Source: Alkalidesulfovibrio alkalitolerans DSM 16529 (GTDB lineage Bacteria > Desulfobacterota > Desulfovibrionia > Desulfovibrionales > Desulfovibrionaceae). From it: a stretch of DNA of 64,000 nucleotides. The notes below the pieces were generated by a model, which had not been told where the DNA came from, did no database searches, and worked only from the letters and a program-made list of their open reading frames with translations. Every line of letters starts with the position of its first letter. Within the stretch, counting starts at the first letter, position 1. Made by a program: the position numbers and the translations under genes. Location: positions 1 to 64,000 of the forward strand of contig NZ_ATHI01000032.1 in assembly GCF_000422245.1 (NCBI RefSeq), in the 5' to 3' direction. Below, one piece after another: positions 27,860-37,216 of the stretch.

Positions 27860-29461
27860 ATGAAATTGCGATTGGGCCTGCGTATCGGCCTTATCCTCGT
27901 GGTCACGTTGCTCGGGCTGGCGTATATGCTGCCCTCATTCCCTTCCGTTCGCGACTCCGCTCTCGGCTCCATGCTTCCCGAGAAACAGATTAATCTGGGA
28001 TTGGACCTTAAGGGTGGTATCCACTTGACGTTAGAGGCCGACGTGGACACCGCGTTGACCAACCAGTTGGCCCAATTCGGCAACGAGATCAGAGACATCG
28101 CTCGGGATGAGAAGATCGCGCTGCTCCGGCCCTCCACTCGTCCGGGCCAACGCTTGGCGTTCACCCTGCTTCGGGCCGACCAGCAAGGGGAGATGGACGC
28201 CCTTCTAAGCAAGTCGTTCAGGAATCTCGTCGTGCAAAACCGCGCTCGCACTGCGGACGATCGCGTCGAGTACCTCCTCGCCTTCACGCCCGAATATCGA
28301 GACTACCTAGCCGAAATGACCGTCGAACAGGCCGTGACCACCATTCGCAACCGCATCGATCAGTTCGGCGTGGCCGAACCTGACATCCGCAAGCAGTCGG
28401 GCGGCCGCATCCAGGTGCAGTTGCCCGGTCTCGACGAGCCCGAGCGCGCCATCGCCATCATCGGCCAGACCGCGCATCTCGAATTTCGCCTCGTCGACGA
28501 CAACGTAGATATCGAACGCGCCTCTGGCGGCATGCTTCCCCCGGGCCGCGAACTCATGACCATGCGGGTGACCAACCCCGACGGCTCCTTCCTCGAACGT
28601 CCCGTGGTGGTCCATTCCGAAGCCGCCCTGACAGGCGAGTACATAGTGGACGCGGGCACGGCCTTCGACACCTGGAACCAGCCGTACGTGTCCATGACCT
28701 TCGATACCCGCGGCGCGCGTCTCTTCGAGCGGATCACGGGCGAGAACGTCGGCCGCAAGCTGGCCATCGTGCTCGATGGGTCTGTTTATTCCGCCCCGGT
28801 CATCCAGGACAGGATCGCTGGCGGTCGAGCCCAGATCACCGGTTCCTTCACCGTCAACCAAGCCCACGACTTGGCTCTTGTGCTGCGCGCGGGCGCGTTG
28901 CCCGCCCCGGTCACCGTGCTCGAGCAGCGCACGGTCGGCCCCTCCCTGGGGCAGGAATCCATCGACGCGGGCGTCAACGCGGCACTCATCGGCTTCGGCC
29001 TGGTCGTCGTCTTCATGGTCGTTTACTACGGCATGGCGGGCGTCATCGCCAACGTCGTGTTGATGCTGAACATCGTGCTCATCATGGCCGGTCTTGCCGC
29101 CTTCGGGGCCACACTGACCCTTCCGGGCATCGCGGGCATCATTTTGACCATCGGTATGGCCGTGGACGCCAACGTGCTCATTTTCGAGCGCATTCGGGAA
29201 GACCTGCGAAACGGCTTGACGCCCCGGGCAGCCATCGACGAGGGCTACCAGCGGGCGACCATGACCATTCTCGACGCCAACATCACCACGGTCATCGCCG
29301 CTTTGGTGCTGTATGAGTTCGGCACCGGCCCCGTGCGCGGCTTTGCCGTGACCCTGACCTTGGGCATCCTCGCCTCCATGTTCACGGCTATTTTCGTCTC
29401 GCGCGTTCTGTTCGACGTCATGACCGAGCGCAGGAACGCTCCCGCCAAGCTGAGCATCTAG
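27860..29461 (+). CDS. secD: Protein translocase subunit SecD
   Basis: 533 aa with one N-terminal membrane segment, a large periplasmic domain, and five C-terminal membrane segments. Hallmarks are LGLDLKGGIHLTLEAD, IRNRIDQFGVAEP and GMAVDANVLIFERIREDLRNG (near residues 430-450). It uses the proton-motive force with SecF to pull preproteins out of SecYEG. The ATG at 27860 follows AAAGGAG; an upstream in-frame start would add 29 unconserved residues. It is 12 bases before secF. Confidence 0.95.
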   Translation: MKLRLGLRIGLILVVTLLGLAYMLPSFPSVRDSALGSMLPEKQINLGLDLKGGIHLTLEADVDTALTNQLAQFGNEIRDIARDEKIALLRPSTRPGQRLAFTLLRADQQGEMDALLSKSFRNLVVQNRARTADDRVEYLLAFTPEYRDYLAEMTVEQAVTTIRNRIDQFGVAEPDIRKQSGGRIQVQLPGLDEPERAIAIIGQTAHLEFRLVDDNVDIERASGGMLPPGRELMTMRVTNPDGSFLERPVVVHSEAALTGEYIVDAGTAFDTWNQPYVSMTFDTRGARLFERITGENVGRKLAIVLDGSVYSAPVIQDRIAGGRAQITGSFTVNQAHDLALVLRAGALPAPVTVLEQRTVGPSLGQESIDAGVNAALIGFGLVVVFMVVYYGMAGVIANVVLMLNIVLIMAGLAAFGATLTLPGIAGIILTIGMAVDANVLIFERIREDLRNGLTPRAAIDEGYQRATMTILDANITTVIAALVLYEFGTGPVRGFAVTLTLGILASMFTAIFVSRVLFDVMTERRNAPAKLSI

Positions 29462-29473
29462 GGAGGACGCAGC

Positions 29474-30571
29474 ATGGGACTCACGATCATCAAACCAGGC
29501 ACCTCGCTGGATTTCATCGGAAAGCGCCGCTTTGCGTTCATTTTCTCGGCGGTCCTGATTCTCTTCTCATTGATCTCCCTGGCCATCGACGGCGGGCCCC
29601 GCTACGGCATCGATTTTGCGGGCGGCATGATCGTTCAGGTCAAATTCGACAAAGAGATCGACCTGAGCACGCTCAATGACGCCGTGGCCGCCACTGGGCT
29701 GCCCGGCGCTACGGTTCAGCGGTTCGGCATGGAGGGGGATCGCGAGTATCTCGTGCGCATGACCGGCTCGGAAACCGCCTCCGGCGATGTTCGCGAGGCC
29801 CTGAGCGCCGCCTTCGGGGCCAACATTCCCGACGTCCCCTATGAAATCCAGCGACTGGAAAGCGTCGGTCCCAAGGTCGGAGCGGATCTGCGCTCCCAGG
29901 CCATGGAGGCGCTCTTCTACGCCACGCTGCTCATCGCCATCTATATTTCCGGCCGTTTCGAGCAGCGTTGGTTCGCCGCCGGATTCATGGCTCTGGGACT
30001 TGCGGGCGGCATCTACGTCCTCAAGCTGGTTGGCGCGCCCATGGGCGCGATGATCCTGGGAGCGCTGGTCATCACCCTGGTGCTGTGCTGGAAGCTTCGT
30101 CTGAACTTCGCGCTTGGCGCCATCATTTCGCTCATGCACGACATCGTGATGGTCGTGGGCATCTTCGCGCTTCTGAACAAGGAGTTCGATCTCACGGTCA
30201 TCGCGGCCGTTTTGACGATCATAGGTTATTCCCTGAACGACACGATCATCGTCTACGACCGCATCCGCGAGAACATCCGCGCCAAGAGCGCGCCCACCCT
30301 GGGCGAGATGCTGAACGCGAGCATCAACCAGACCCTTTCGCGCACGATCCTGACCTCGGGAACTACGCTTCTGGTCATCGCCTGCCTCTTTCTTTTCGGA
30401 GGCGGCGTGATCCACGACTTCTCACTGGCTTTGCTCATCGGCATCTTCTTCGGCACCTACTCCTCGATCTTCATCGCCAGTCCCGTCTTGCTGGCCTTCG
30501 GTCTGGAGTCCTTCGAACGTAAGGAAAAGCCGCAGCCGCGTTTTCGGCCGAACCCCGAGGGCGACGTTTAG
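29474..30571 (+). CDS. secF: Protein translocase subunit SecF
   Basis: 365 aa with DFIGKRR at the N-terminus, the SecF string GPRYGIDFAGGMIVQVKF, and conserved membrane segments carrying AAVLTIIGYSLNDTIIVYDRIREN and ASINQTLSRTILTSGTTLL. Works as a heterodimer with SecD. GGGAGG lies just ahead of the ATG. Terminator at 30603-30636. Confidence 0.95.
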   Translation: MGLTIIKPGTSLDFIGKRRFAFIFSAVLILFSLISLAIDGGPRYGIDFAGGMIVQVKFDKEIDLSTLNDAVAATGLPGATVQRFGMEGDREYLVRMTGSETASGDVREALSAAFGANIPDVPYEIQRLESVGPKVGADLRSQAMEALFYATLLIAIYISGRFEQRWFAAGFMALGLAGGIYVLKLVGAPMGAMILGALVITLVLCWKLRLNFALGAIISLMHDIVMVVGIFALLNKEFDLTVIAAVLTIIGYSLNDTIIVYDRIRENIRAKSAPTLGEMLNASINQTLSRTILTSGTTLLVIACLFLFGGGVIHDFSLALLIGIFFGTYSSIFIASPVLLAFGLESFERKEKPQPRFRPNPEGDV

Positions 30572-30602
30572 CAGGCTTGCAACCAGACGACATGGATCGC
30601 TT

Positions 30603-30636
30603 AAAGGCGGGGAAGGCGCATGCCTCCCCGCCTTTT
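30603..30636 (+). terminator. Terminator after secF
   Basis: AAAGGCGGGG-A-AGGC pairs with GCCT-CCCCGCCTTTT around a GCAT loop; T run follows. Located 31 bases after the secF stop. Confidence 0.87.
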
Positions 30637-30755
30637 CGTTTGCAGCGCAGGAGCGACAGGGCTGCGGTGCCCAATTCATGAGTGATGAATGCGCGCCTGT
30701 GCGAAAAAAGTTTCACAGCGGTGGAGGAAGGGGGGAAGCTTGGCGGCCCGCGGGA

Positions 30756-31391
30756 TCAGGATTCGTGTGCGACGACCAGCCCGGCTAGGCAGATGCCCAA
30801 AACTTCGGAGAGCTCGGCGTTTTCCTCGCGTTCCCAGGTCATCTCGTCGAAGATCGAACACAGGAGCGTCACGGCCGTGAAGGCCGCATCCATCTGGCCG
30901 ACCGCGATGGCGATTCGGGCCTGGGGGGCGAGCATTTTTGCGCAGGAGAGGAGCATGCCAGCCTGGGATTTATCCCGCGCCTGGGTCACGGCCGTTTCCA
31001 TGTCTCGGGGGGCGAGTTGGTCGGCTTCGGCGTTCAGCCAGACCGAGACGAGCGGAGAAGGGGTGGGAGTGCACAACCGTGTGTGCAGTCCGGCATACGT
31101 TTCGCCGAAAACGATGCGGTCCAGGTCCAGGCCGATGTCCACGGTCATCCAGCCTTCGCTGATGGAGCCTGTAGGGCGCTTGAGCGCCCAGCCGGTCAGC
31201 GATTCGGAGACGCGCGAGCGTAGGTTCTCGGAGAGCAGGATCAATCGTGCCCCGCAGTCCAGGGCTTGGGCGGCCCGCAAACTCTGCCCCCGCCGCGTGA
31301 GTTCTCCGGCAAAGGCGAAGATCACCTCCAGCCGGTGAGGCAGGCTGGCAATGGTTTTGGACAGGGAGAGGGCCGTCAGGAACATTGTCAT
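30756..31391 (-). CDS. Hypothetical protein downstream of nadB
   Basis: 211 aa, not recognised. Soluble, no signal peptide, mixed alpha/beta character, with strings such as LEVIFAFAGELTRRGQSLR and FTAVTLLCSIFDEMTWERE. The ATG at 31391 overlaps the nadB stop (ATGA), and GGGTGG precedes it, so it is translated as the fourth gene of the nad operon. That tight link suggests a role connected with NAD synthesis or its regulation, but nothing in the sequence proves it. Confidence 0.7.
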   Translation of the reverse strand: MTMFLTALSLSKTIASLPHRLEVIFAFAGELTRRGQSLRAAQALDCGARLILLSENLRSRVSESLTGWALKRPTGSISEGWMTVDIGLDLDRIVFGETYAGLHTRLCTPTPSPLVSVWLNAEADQLAPRDMETAVTQARDKSQAGMLLSCAKMLAPQARIAIAVGQMDAAFTAVTLLCSIFDEMTWEREENAELSEVLGICLAGLVVAHES

Positions 31392-32968
31392 TCCACCCGA
31401 TAGTGGCAGCCCAGGCTCTTTACGTTGCGCAAGGCGGCAGTGGTGATGATGTAGGATGTCTGGCAACCGTGGAAAAGGTCCACGATAGCCTTGGAGACGG
31501 GGGTTTCGCGATAGAATTTCTGGACCTGGTGATACTGGTTGTTGATGTCGGTGACCGCACGTTTGAGCCGAGCCGTGGAGCGGGCGATGCCGACGTAATT
31601 CCACATAGTGTGTCGCAGTGCGGCCCAGTCCTGCGCGATGAGCGCGGGGTCCTCGTTGCGGTTGTTGCCGGGACTGTCCCAGTCGGGGATGGAATCCGCC
31701 AGCTTGGGAGGCATGCGCTTGGTGTGCGAGAGCGCGCGGGCGATTTCCTGGCCGCATTCGCGCCCCCACAGGACGCCTTCGAGCAATGAGGTGCTGGCCA
31801 GCCGGTTTGCTCCGTGCACGCCCGTGCAGGCGCATTCGCCCACCGCGTAAAGTCGCTTGAGCGTGGTACGGCCGCGTTCGTCCGTGAGCACCCCGCCGCA
31901 GGAGTAGTGGGCGGCAGGAACCACAGGGATTGGCTGGCGCGTCATGTCGATGCCGATTTCGAGACAGCGGGCGTGGATGGTCGGAAAACGCTTGGTCATG
32001 TCCATGTTCACGTAATTCGCCGCGTCGAGATAAACGCACGGGTGCCCAGTGCGCAGCATTTCATCCATGATCGCCCGGGTGACGATGTCGCGCGGGGCCA
32101 GGTCCGCCCTGGAGTCGTAACGGGGCATGAAGGCCTCGCCGTCCGCGTTGACGAGCCTCGCACCCTCGCCGCGCACGGCTTCGGAGATGAGGAAGCGGCG
32201 TTTGGCCTTCTGGAAAAGCGCCGTGGGGTGGAATTGGATGAACTCGCTGTTCATGGTCCAGGCCCCGGCGCGGTAGGCCATGGCCAGACCCGAGCCAATT
32301 GACTCTTCGGTATTCGTGGTGTGCAGATATATCTGCCCCGCGCCGCCCGTGGCCAGCACGGTCATGTCAGCCAGCAAGGTCTCCACCTGCCCGCTGGCCG
32401 CGTCGAGCACATAGGCCCCGGCGCACCGATTTTCGAGCGAGTAGCGGTAGTCGAGATGGCGGCAGTGGTGGTGCGTGGTCACGAGGTCGATGGCCGTGCG
32501 GCCGGTGAGCACGGTTATGTTGGGCGAGGCTTGGATCGCGGCGGCAAGGGATTCCATGATCGCCTTGCCCGTGAAGTCGGCGCAATGCAGGATGCGCTGC
32601 CGCGAATGGCCGCCTTCGCGCGTCAGGGCCAGTTCGCCGTCAGGTGTGCGGTGAAAAGGCACCGGGGCGCGGTGAAGCAGGACATCTTCGACGGCGGCGG
32701 GACCCCTTTTGGCCATGAAGCGGACGGCCCGTGCGTTGTTGTGCCGCCATCCGGCGGTCATCACGTCGCGGATCAGGGCCTGCTCGTCGCCCTCGCCGTT
32801 TTTGTAGACGATGCCGCCTTGGGCAAGGGCGGTGTTGTTGTCGATAACGCTGTTCGCAGCCGTGAGCAGGACCACTTCGACGCCGAGATCGGCCAGGGTC
32901 AGGGCGCATGTCGCCCCGGCGATGCCGGCGCCGATGACCAGCACCGAGAAGGTGCGGCGGCTGCTCAC
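31388..32968 (-). CDS. nadB: L-aspartate oxidase
   Basis: 526-aa flavoprotein: FAD-binding VIGAGIAGATCALTLADLG at the N-terminus, NNTALAQGGIVYKNGEGDE, GGAGQIYLHTTNT, HPTALF, ISEAVRGEGARLVN, and CGGVLTDERGRTTL. It oxidises aspartate to iminoaspartate, the substrate of NadA. The start is GTG at 32968, overlapping the nadA stop (GTGA), with GGAGG upstream. The succinate-dehydrogenase-like family could confuse it with FrdA, but length, motifs and operon make NadB clear. Confidence 0.95.
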   Translation of the reverse strand: MSSRRTFSVLVIGAGIAGATCALTLADLGVEVVLLTAANSVIDNNTALAQGGIVYKNGEGDEQALIRDVMTAGWRHNNARAVRFMAKRGPAAVEDVLLHRAPVPFHRTPDGELALTREGGHSRQRILHCADFTGKAIMESLAAAIQASPNITVLTGRTAIDLVTTHHHCRHLDYRYSLENRCAGAYVLDAASGQVETLLADMTVLATGGAGQIYLHTTNTEESIGSGLAMAYRAGAWTMNSEFIQFHPTALFQKAKRRFLISEAVRGEGARLVNADGEAFMPRYDSRADLAPRDIVTRAIMDEMLRTGHPCVYLDAANYVNMDMTKRFPTIHARCLEIGIDMTRQPIPVVPAAHYSCGGVLTDERGRTTLKRLYAVGECACTGVHGANRLASTSLLEGVLWGRECGQEIARALSHTKRMPPKLADSIPDWDSPGNNRNEDPALIAQDWAALRHTMWNYVGIARSTARLKRAVTDINNQYHQVQKFYRETPVSKAIVDLFHGCQTSYIITTAALRNVKSLGCHYRVE

Positions 32969-34011
32969 GCTCCGGCCTCCAGCATGCGATCCACCGCCAG
33001 TTTGGCGAGCTTGGCCTGATCTTCGGGCACACTGACCTTGCAGGAGGTCAAAAGTTTCTCCAGGCAGAAGGCGAGCTTTTCCTCGGTGATCTTCCCCATG
33101 TTTTCGCAGGCGCTTTCGATCAGCGGCACGATACGCTTGCCGGGCGCGTGGAGAGCGGCCAAGCGTTTGACGAGGTTGATCTCGGTGCCGACGAAGATGG
33201 TCGAACCCTGCGGGGCCTGTTCGCAAAACTCGATGATGCGCCGTGTGGAGCCTGCTGCGTCGCACATGCGGACCACCTCGGGGCGGCATTCGGGGTGGAC
33301 CACGACCAGGCAGCCGGGATGATCGCGCCGCGCGGCCTCGACATGCTCGGGCCGCATGCGGTGGTGGATGGCGCACATGCCGGGCCAGACGAAGAGTCTG
33401 ACATTGGCGGCCGCTTTCATGTCCACGTTGCGGCCGTCGCCGCGTACGTCGAGCAACAGACGCTCGTTTTCGGGAAGCCTGAGCCTGTCGGCGACGTTCA
33501 TGGCCAGGTTCTTGTCCGGCAGGAAGCAGACAGCGTCACCTTGTTCGAGCGCCCAGCGCGTCATGGCCTCGGCGTTGGCCGAGGTGCAGACCGCGCCGCC
33601 GAGTTCACCCACCACAGCCTTCACGGCGGCCGAGGAGTTGACGTAGGTCAGCGGTACGACGCGCTTTCCGGTTGAGGCGAGATGGGCCAGCAGGGCGCGC
33701 ACCCGCGAGGCCGGGGCCATGGCGGCCATTATGCAGTCGGCGTCGAGGTCGGGAATGCGGACTTTCTGGAAATGCCGCGCCAGGATCGCGGCGGTTTCGG
33801 CCATGAAATAGACGCCGCAGAACATGATGAACTCGGTCTTCAGGTCTGGAATGCGCCGTGCGAGTTCCAGGGAGTCGCCGACCACGTCCGCGTGCCGCAC
33901 CACGTTGTCGTTTTGGTAGTGATGGGCCATGATGGTCAGCCGCGACCCCAGCACGTCCCGCACCTGGGCGATCCGCTGGGCCGCGCTGAGTTCAGTCTCC
34001 ATGTCGCTCAT
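32965..34011 (-). CDS. nadA: Quinolinate synthase
   Basis: 348-aa [4Fe-4S] enzyme joining iminoaspartate and dihydroxyacetone phosphate to quinolinate. The three cluster cysteines are visible in MFCGVYFMAETA, VCTSANAEA and HPECRPEV, along with YVNSSAAVKA and WPGMCAIHHRM. The ATG at 34011 has AGGAG upstream, and its first bases overlap the nadC stop (ATGA). Confidence 0.95.
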   Translation of the reverse strand: MSDMETELSAAQRIAQVRDVLGSRLTIMAHHYQNDNVVRHADVVGDSLELARRIPDLKTEFIMFCGVYFMAETAAILARHFQKVRIPDLDADCIMAAMAPASRVRALLAHLASTGKRVVPLTYVNSSAAVKAVVGELGGAVCTSANAEAMTRWALEQGDAVCFLPDKNLAMNVADRLRLPENERLLLDVRGDGRNVDMKAAANVRLFVWPGMCAIHHRMRPEHVEAARRDHPGCLVVVHPECRPEVVRMCDAAGSTRRIIEFCEQAPQGSTIFVGTEINLVKRLAALHAPGKRIVPLIESACENMGKITEEKLAFCLEKLLTSCKVSVPEDQAKLAKLAVDRMLEAGA

Positions 34012-34907
34012 CGATAGCGCTCCTGTTTGCTCTCGCGCACCACGCGCATGCTTATGTCTGAAGCCGGAGCCGAATGGGTGAGGCGTCCCACGGAGATGAA
34101 GTCCGCGCCGAGCCCGCCGAGGACTCCGATGTTGTCGAGGGAGACTCCGCCGCTTATCTCCGTGCGCACGCCTGGGGGCGTCACGGCAAGGGCGGTTGAA
34201 ATGGTCTGGGGGTCCATGTTGTCGAGGAGCACCTGATCGGCTCCGGCCGCAACGGCCTCTCGCACCTCGTCTGGGGTGCGGCATTCCACGATCACGGGCG
34301 GACAGGGGGAATACGCCTTGCGCAGGGTGGCCACGGCCTCGCGGATGCTCCCGGCTCGATCGAGGTGGGTGTCTTTGAGCATCAGCATCTCGGAAAGATC
34401 CAGGCGATGATTCAGCGCGCCGCCCACGCGCACGGCGTACTTTTCGGCGTGGCGCAGACCCGGCGTGGTCTTCCGGGTGTCCAGAAGCCGGGTGGGGGAT
34501 TCGCCGAGTGCATCCACGTAGCGCCGGGTGAGGCTGGCGATGCCGCTCAAGTGGCACAGGAAGTTGAGCATCACCCGTTCCGCTTTGAGAAGCGGCGCGG
34601 CTGGACCTTCGATCAATGCCAGACGCTGCCCCGGGCGTGCGACATCGCCGTCGTTGGCTTCCAGACGCACGCGGAAGTCGTTGTCGCAGGCGTTGCCCAG
34701 GACATCGAGTACCAGGGGAAGGATCGGCAGGCCCGCGATGATCAGGCGTTCCTTGGCGACGATTTCGGCTGCGAGCAATTCGCCCGAGACGAAGAGCGCC
34801 TTGCTGGTCAGGTCCGGGCCATCCTCGTCCAGGGCGGCCGTGATGGAGCGCAAGAGAAAGGCGCGTGCGCGCCCTTGGAAGAAAGCGTCGAAAAGGGATT
34901 GTGACAT
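34008..34907 (-). CDS. nadC: Nicotinate-nucleotide pyrophosphorylase (carboxylating)
   Basis: 299 aa with LNFLCHLSGIASLT, TRKTTPGLRHAEKYAVRVGGALNHRLDL, MLKDTHL, VECRTPDEV and VLLDNMDP, all NadC marks. Converts quinolinate and PRPP to nicotinate mononucleotide. The start at 34907 (MSQSLFDAFF) is favoured over an in-frame ATG 27 codons earlier. First gene of nadC-nadA-nadB-unknown, driven by the promoter at 34956-34984. Confidence 0.94.
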   Translation of the reverse strand: MSQSLFDAFFQGRARAFLLRSITAALDEDGPDLTSKALFVSGELLAAEIVAKERLIIAGLPILPLVLDVLGNACDNDFRVRLEANDGDVARPGQRLALIEGPAAPLLKAERVMLNFLCHLSGIASLTRRYVDALGESPTRLLDTRKTTPGLRHAEKYAVRVGGALNHRLDLSEMLMLKDTHLDRAGSIREAVATLRKAYSPCPPVIVECRTPDEVREAVAAGADQVLLDNMDPQTISTALAVTPPGVRTEISGGVSLDNIGVLGGLGADFISVGRLTHSAPASDISMRVVRESKQERYR

Positions 34908-34955
34908 GCGCCTGTCAGTATCTTGGCTTTGTCCCCCACAAAACATGGGGCAGAA

Positions 34956-34984
34956 AAAATAGCCCAGGCATTGGAGCGCGTCAA
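34956..34984 (-). promoter_or_regulatory. Promoter of the nadCAB operon
   Basis: On the minus strand TTGACG (34984-34979), 17-base spacer, TATTTT (34961-34956), about 50 bases before nadC. No NrtR or NiaR operator is recognisable by eye. Confidence 0.6.
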
Positions 34985-35016
34985 GCAACCATGGGCGCTT
35001 TGACTGCCCTGAGGAG

Positions 35017-36384
35017 ATGGGATACCACGCCGCAATGCAGGAAAGTGAACATCAGGATTCCCAAGAGCAGCGCGACCTCACGCCTCCTTCCTCCGAAGGC
35101 GCGGCGCGCGCCATCGAGGAAGAGCATCCGGCGGACATCGCCTTGCGCCTTGAAGAGCTTGAATTCGAGGACCAGCTGCGCATCATCCGGTCCATGGCCC
35201 CTGGGGACGCGGCCGATTCCGTGGCCGAGATGGAGCGCCACGAGCGAGTCGAGCTTCTTGAGCGTCTGGACCCACGTCATGCGGCCGCGCTTGTGTCCGA
35301 GATGTCGCCCGACGATGCGGCGGACATCCTGGAAGAGCTTAAGGACGAGCACGCCTTGAACATCCTCGGCCGCGTGCCCAAGGAGGACGCAGCCGAGATC
35401 CGCAACCTCATGACATACGACCCGGACACCGCGGGTGGCGTCATGAACACCGAGATCGTCATCCTGGACGAGCGCCTGACCGCGGATCAGGCCATCCAGG
35501 TCATTCGCACCGAGATCAAGGACAAGGAAGTTCCGTACTACGCCTACCTGGTGGACGCCCAGGAGCGGCTTACGGGCGTTTTGTCCATGCGCGACCTGCT
35601 CTTGGCCCCGGCCGGGGAAATGCTCATGGACATGGCCAAGAACCAGGTGTTGGTCTCCGTGACTTTTGACGTGGATAGAGAGGAGGTGGCCCACCTCATC
35701 TCGAAGTACAGCTTTTTGGGCATTCCCGTGGTTGATTACGAGGACAGGCTGCTTGGCGTTGTCACTTACGACGACGTCATCGACATCATCCACGAGGAAG
35801 CCACTGAAGACATGCAGAAGATGGTGGGCGCGGGCTCGGACGAAACCGTGGACAGCCCATGGACCTATTCCATCCGAAAGCGCCTTCCCTGGCTCTTCGT
35901 CAACATGCTCAACTCCGCCGTGGCCGCCTATGTGGTGCATCTTTTCGAGGGCTCGATCGCCGAGATGGCCATTCTGGCGGTGCTCATGCCCATGGTGGCC
36001 AACCAGGCAGGCAATACCGGACAGCAAGCGCTGGCGGTCATGATCCGGCAAATGGCCGTGGACAAACTCGACCGCAAGAAATGCTGGTACGCGGTCTTCC
36101 GTGAGATCAAGATCGGGCTAGTGAACGGTATCTTCGTCTCGTTGATCGCGCTTGCGGCGGTCTTCCTGCTGACGGGTAAGGGCCTGCTCGCTTGTGTCAT
36201 GGCCACGGCGCTTCTGCTCGACATGCTCGTCGGTTCGCTGGCGGGGGCGGGGATTCCGTTGATCCTCAAGAAGTTAGGCCGGGATCCTGCCCAGGCGTCG
36301 AGCATTTTCCTGACGACGCTCACGGACTCGCTGGGTTTCTTTTTCTTTCTGGGGCTGGCCCAGGTCTTCCTCATCGCGCGCTGA
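35017..36384 (+). CDS. mgtE: MgtE-type magnesium transporter
   Basis: 455 aa in standard MgtE order: N-domain helical repeats (MSPDDAADILEEL, MTYDPDTAGGVMNTEI), two CBS domains (about 140-265), a plug helix, then five membrane segments with MPMVANQAGNTGQQALAVMIRQMA, the ion-pore helix. The cytosolic domain gates Mg2+ flow in response to Mg2+/ATP. The ATG at 35017 has GAGGAG too close; an ATG at 35035 is a possible start. Confidence 0.93.
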   Translation: MGYHAAMQESEHQDSQEQRDLTPPSSEGAARAIEEEHPADIALRLEELEFEDQLRIIRSMAPGDAADSVAEMERHERVELLERLDPRHAAALVSEMSPDDAADILEELKDEHALNILGRVPKEDAAEIRNLMTYDPDTAGGVMNTEIVILDERLTADQAIQVIRTEIKDKEVPYYAYLVDAQERLTGVLSMRDLLLAPAGEMLMDMAKNQVLVSVTFDVDREEVAHLISKYSFLGIPVVDYEDRLLGVVTYDDVIDIIHEEATEDMQKMVGAGSDETVDSPWTYSIRKRLPWLFVNMLNSAVAAYVVHLFEGSIAEMAILAVLMPMVANQAGNTGQQALAVMIRQMAVDKLDRKKCWYAVFREIKIGLVNGIFVSLIALAAVFLLTGKGLLACVMATALLLDMLVGSLAGAGIPLILKKLGRDPAQASSIFLTTLTDSLGFFFFLGLAQVFLIAR

Positions 36385-36457
36385 CGCGTGTGAATCCCTG
36401 CCGCTGCGGCTGACCGTGTGACGCCTTCGGATGACGGCGCACGACGTGACGGCGGCG

Positions 36458-37198
36458 CTACTCCAGGCCGAGCTGGGCCATGAGGTCGTCCACGTCGGCC
36501 TGGCTGCTTTCGTTTTGCGGTCCCTTGAGCGTGGACACGCGCTGCCTGGCTTCGGCGTCGAGCTGCACCATGTCCTTTTCGGGATTCTGCTCCTTGGCTT
36601 TGATCTTCAGTCCCGTGCTGACGAAGAGGTCAAAGGTGATGCTTTCGATCTGCTTCACGGCCGCGATGACCCGCTTGATGCGCTGCCCGGTCAGATCCTG
36701 GAAGGAGAGGGCGGTCATGATGGTCATCAGGTCCTGTCCCAGTACTTCGTTGGCTGCAGCCACCTCGGCCAGAGCGTCGGGGCGGGGCTCGCCGTCCAAA
36801 AGTCCGGCGAGCTTCTCGGCCATGGCGGCCTGCGTCTCCATCTGCCGCTCCACGATGTCCATGATCTGGACCGTGGCCTCTTCCGTGGTTGTCAGGATCT
36901 GGTCGAGCTGATCCGAGGTCTCGTGCAGCAGCTCGCCCGTGCGCTCGCGTGTGGCCTGGACAGGAGCCGCTGCGCCATCCTGGCGCGTGGCGGTGTTGAT
37001 CTCCTTGTAGATGCGCTTCAGTCCGTCCTGTAGATCGGTGGAGAGATGGCGGAAGAATTCGCCTTCGAGGAGCATGCGAGAGATGTTTTTCTGGATCTCT
37101 TTCTCCACGGAAAGCGCCACGGAGTGGCGCAGGTCGGCGGCGATGCGGTCGGAAACCTTGTCCAGAAGGGTAGCGATGAATTTTTCGTTGGCGTCCAT
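36458..37198 (-). CDS. cheZ: Chemotaxis phosphatase CheZ
   Basis: 246 aa, mostly helical. The catalytic helix ALSFQDLTGQRIKRVI (about residues 155-175) holds the conserved Gln that attacks CheY-phosphate, and the extreme C-terminus VDDLMAQLGLE matches the CheY-binding peptide. CheZ dephosphorylates CheY-P to reset flagellar switching. It lies 18 bases after the PilZ gene, so they are co-transcribed. No ribosome site is obvious before the ATG, which suggests coupling to the PilZ gene. Confidence 0.9.
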   Translation of the reverse strand: MDANEKFIATLLDKVSDRIAADLRHSVALSVEKEIQKNISRMLLEGEFFRHLSTDLQDGLKRIYKEINTATRQDGAAAPVQATRERTGELLHETSDQLDQILTTTEEATVQIMDIVERQMETQAAMAEKLAGLLDGEPRPDALAEVAAANEVLGQDLMTIMTALSFQDLTGQRIKRVIAAVKQIESITFDLFVSTGLKIKAKEQNPEKDMVQLDAEARQRVSTLKGPQNESSQADVDDLMAQLGLE

Positions 37199-37216
37199 GG
37201 CGTGCGGGGATGGAGG

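Noticed and set aside
34925-34960. Hairpin between nadC and mgtE as a possible riboswitch or terminator
   Set aside because: The CCCC...GGGG pairing is short, and the A-rich tract is the -10 of the nad promoter; it does not fit a known Mg or NAD riboswitch by eye.
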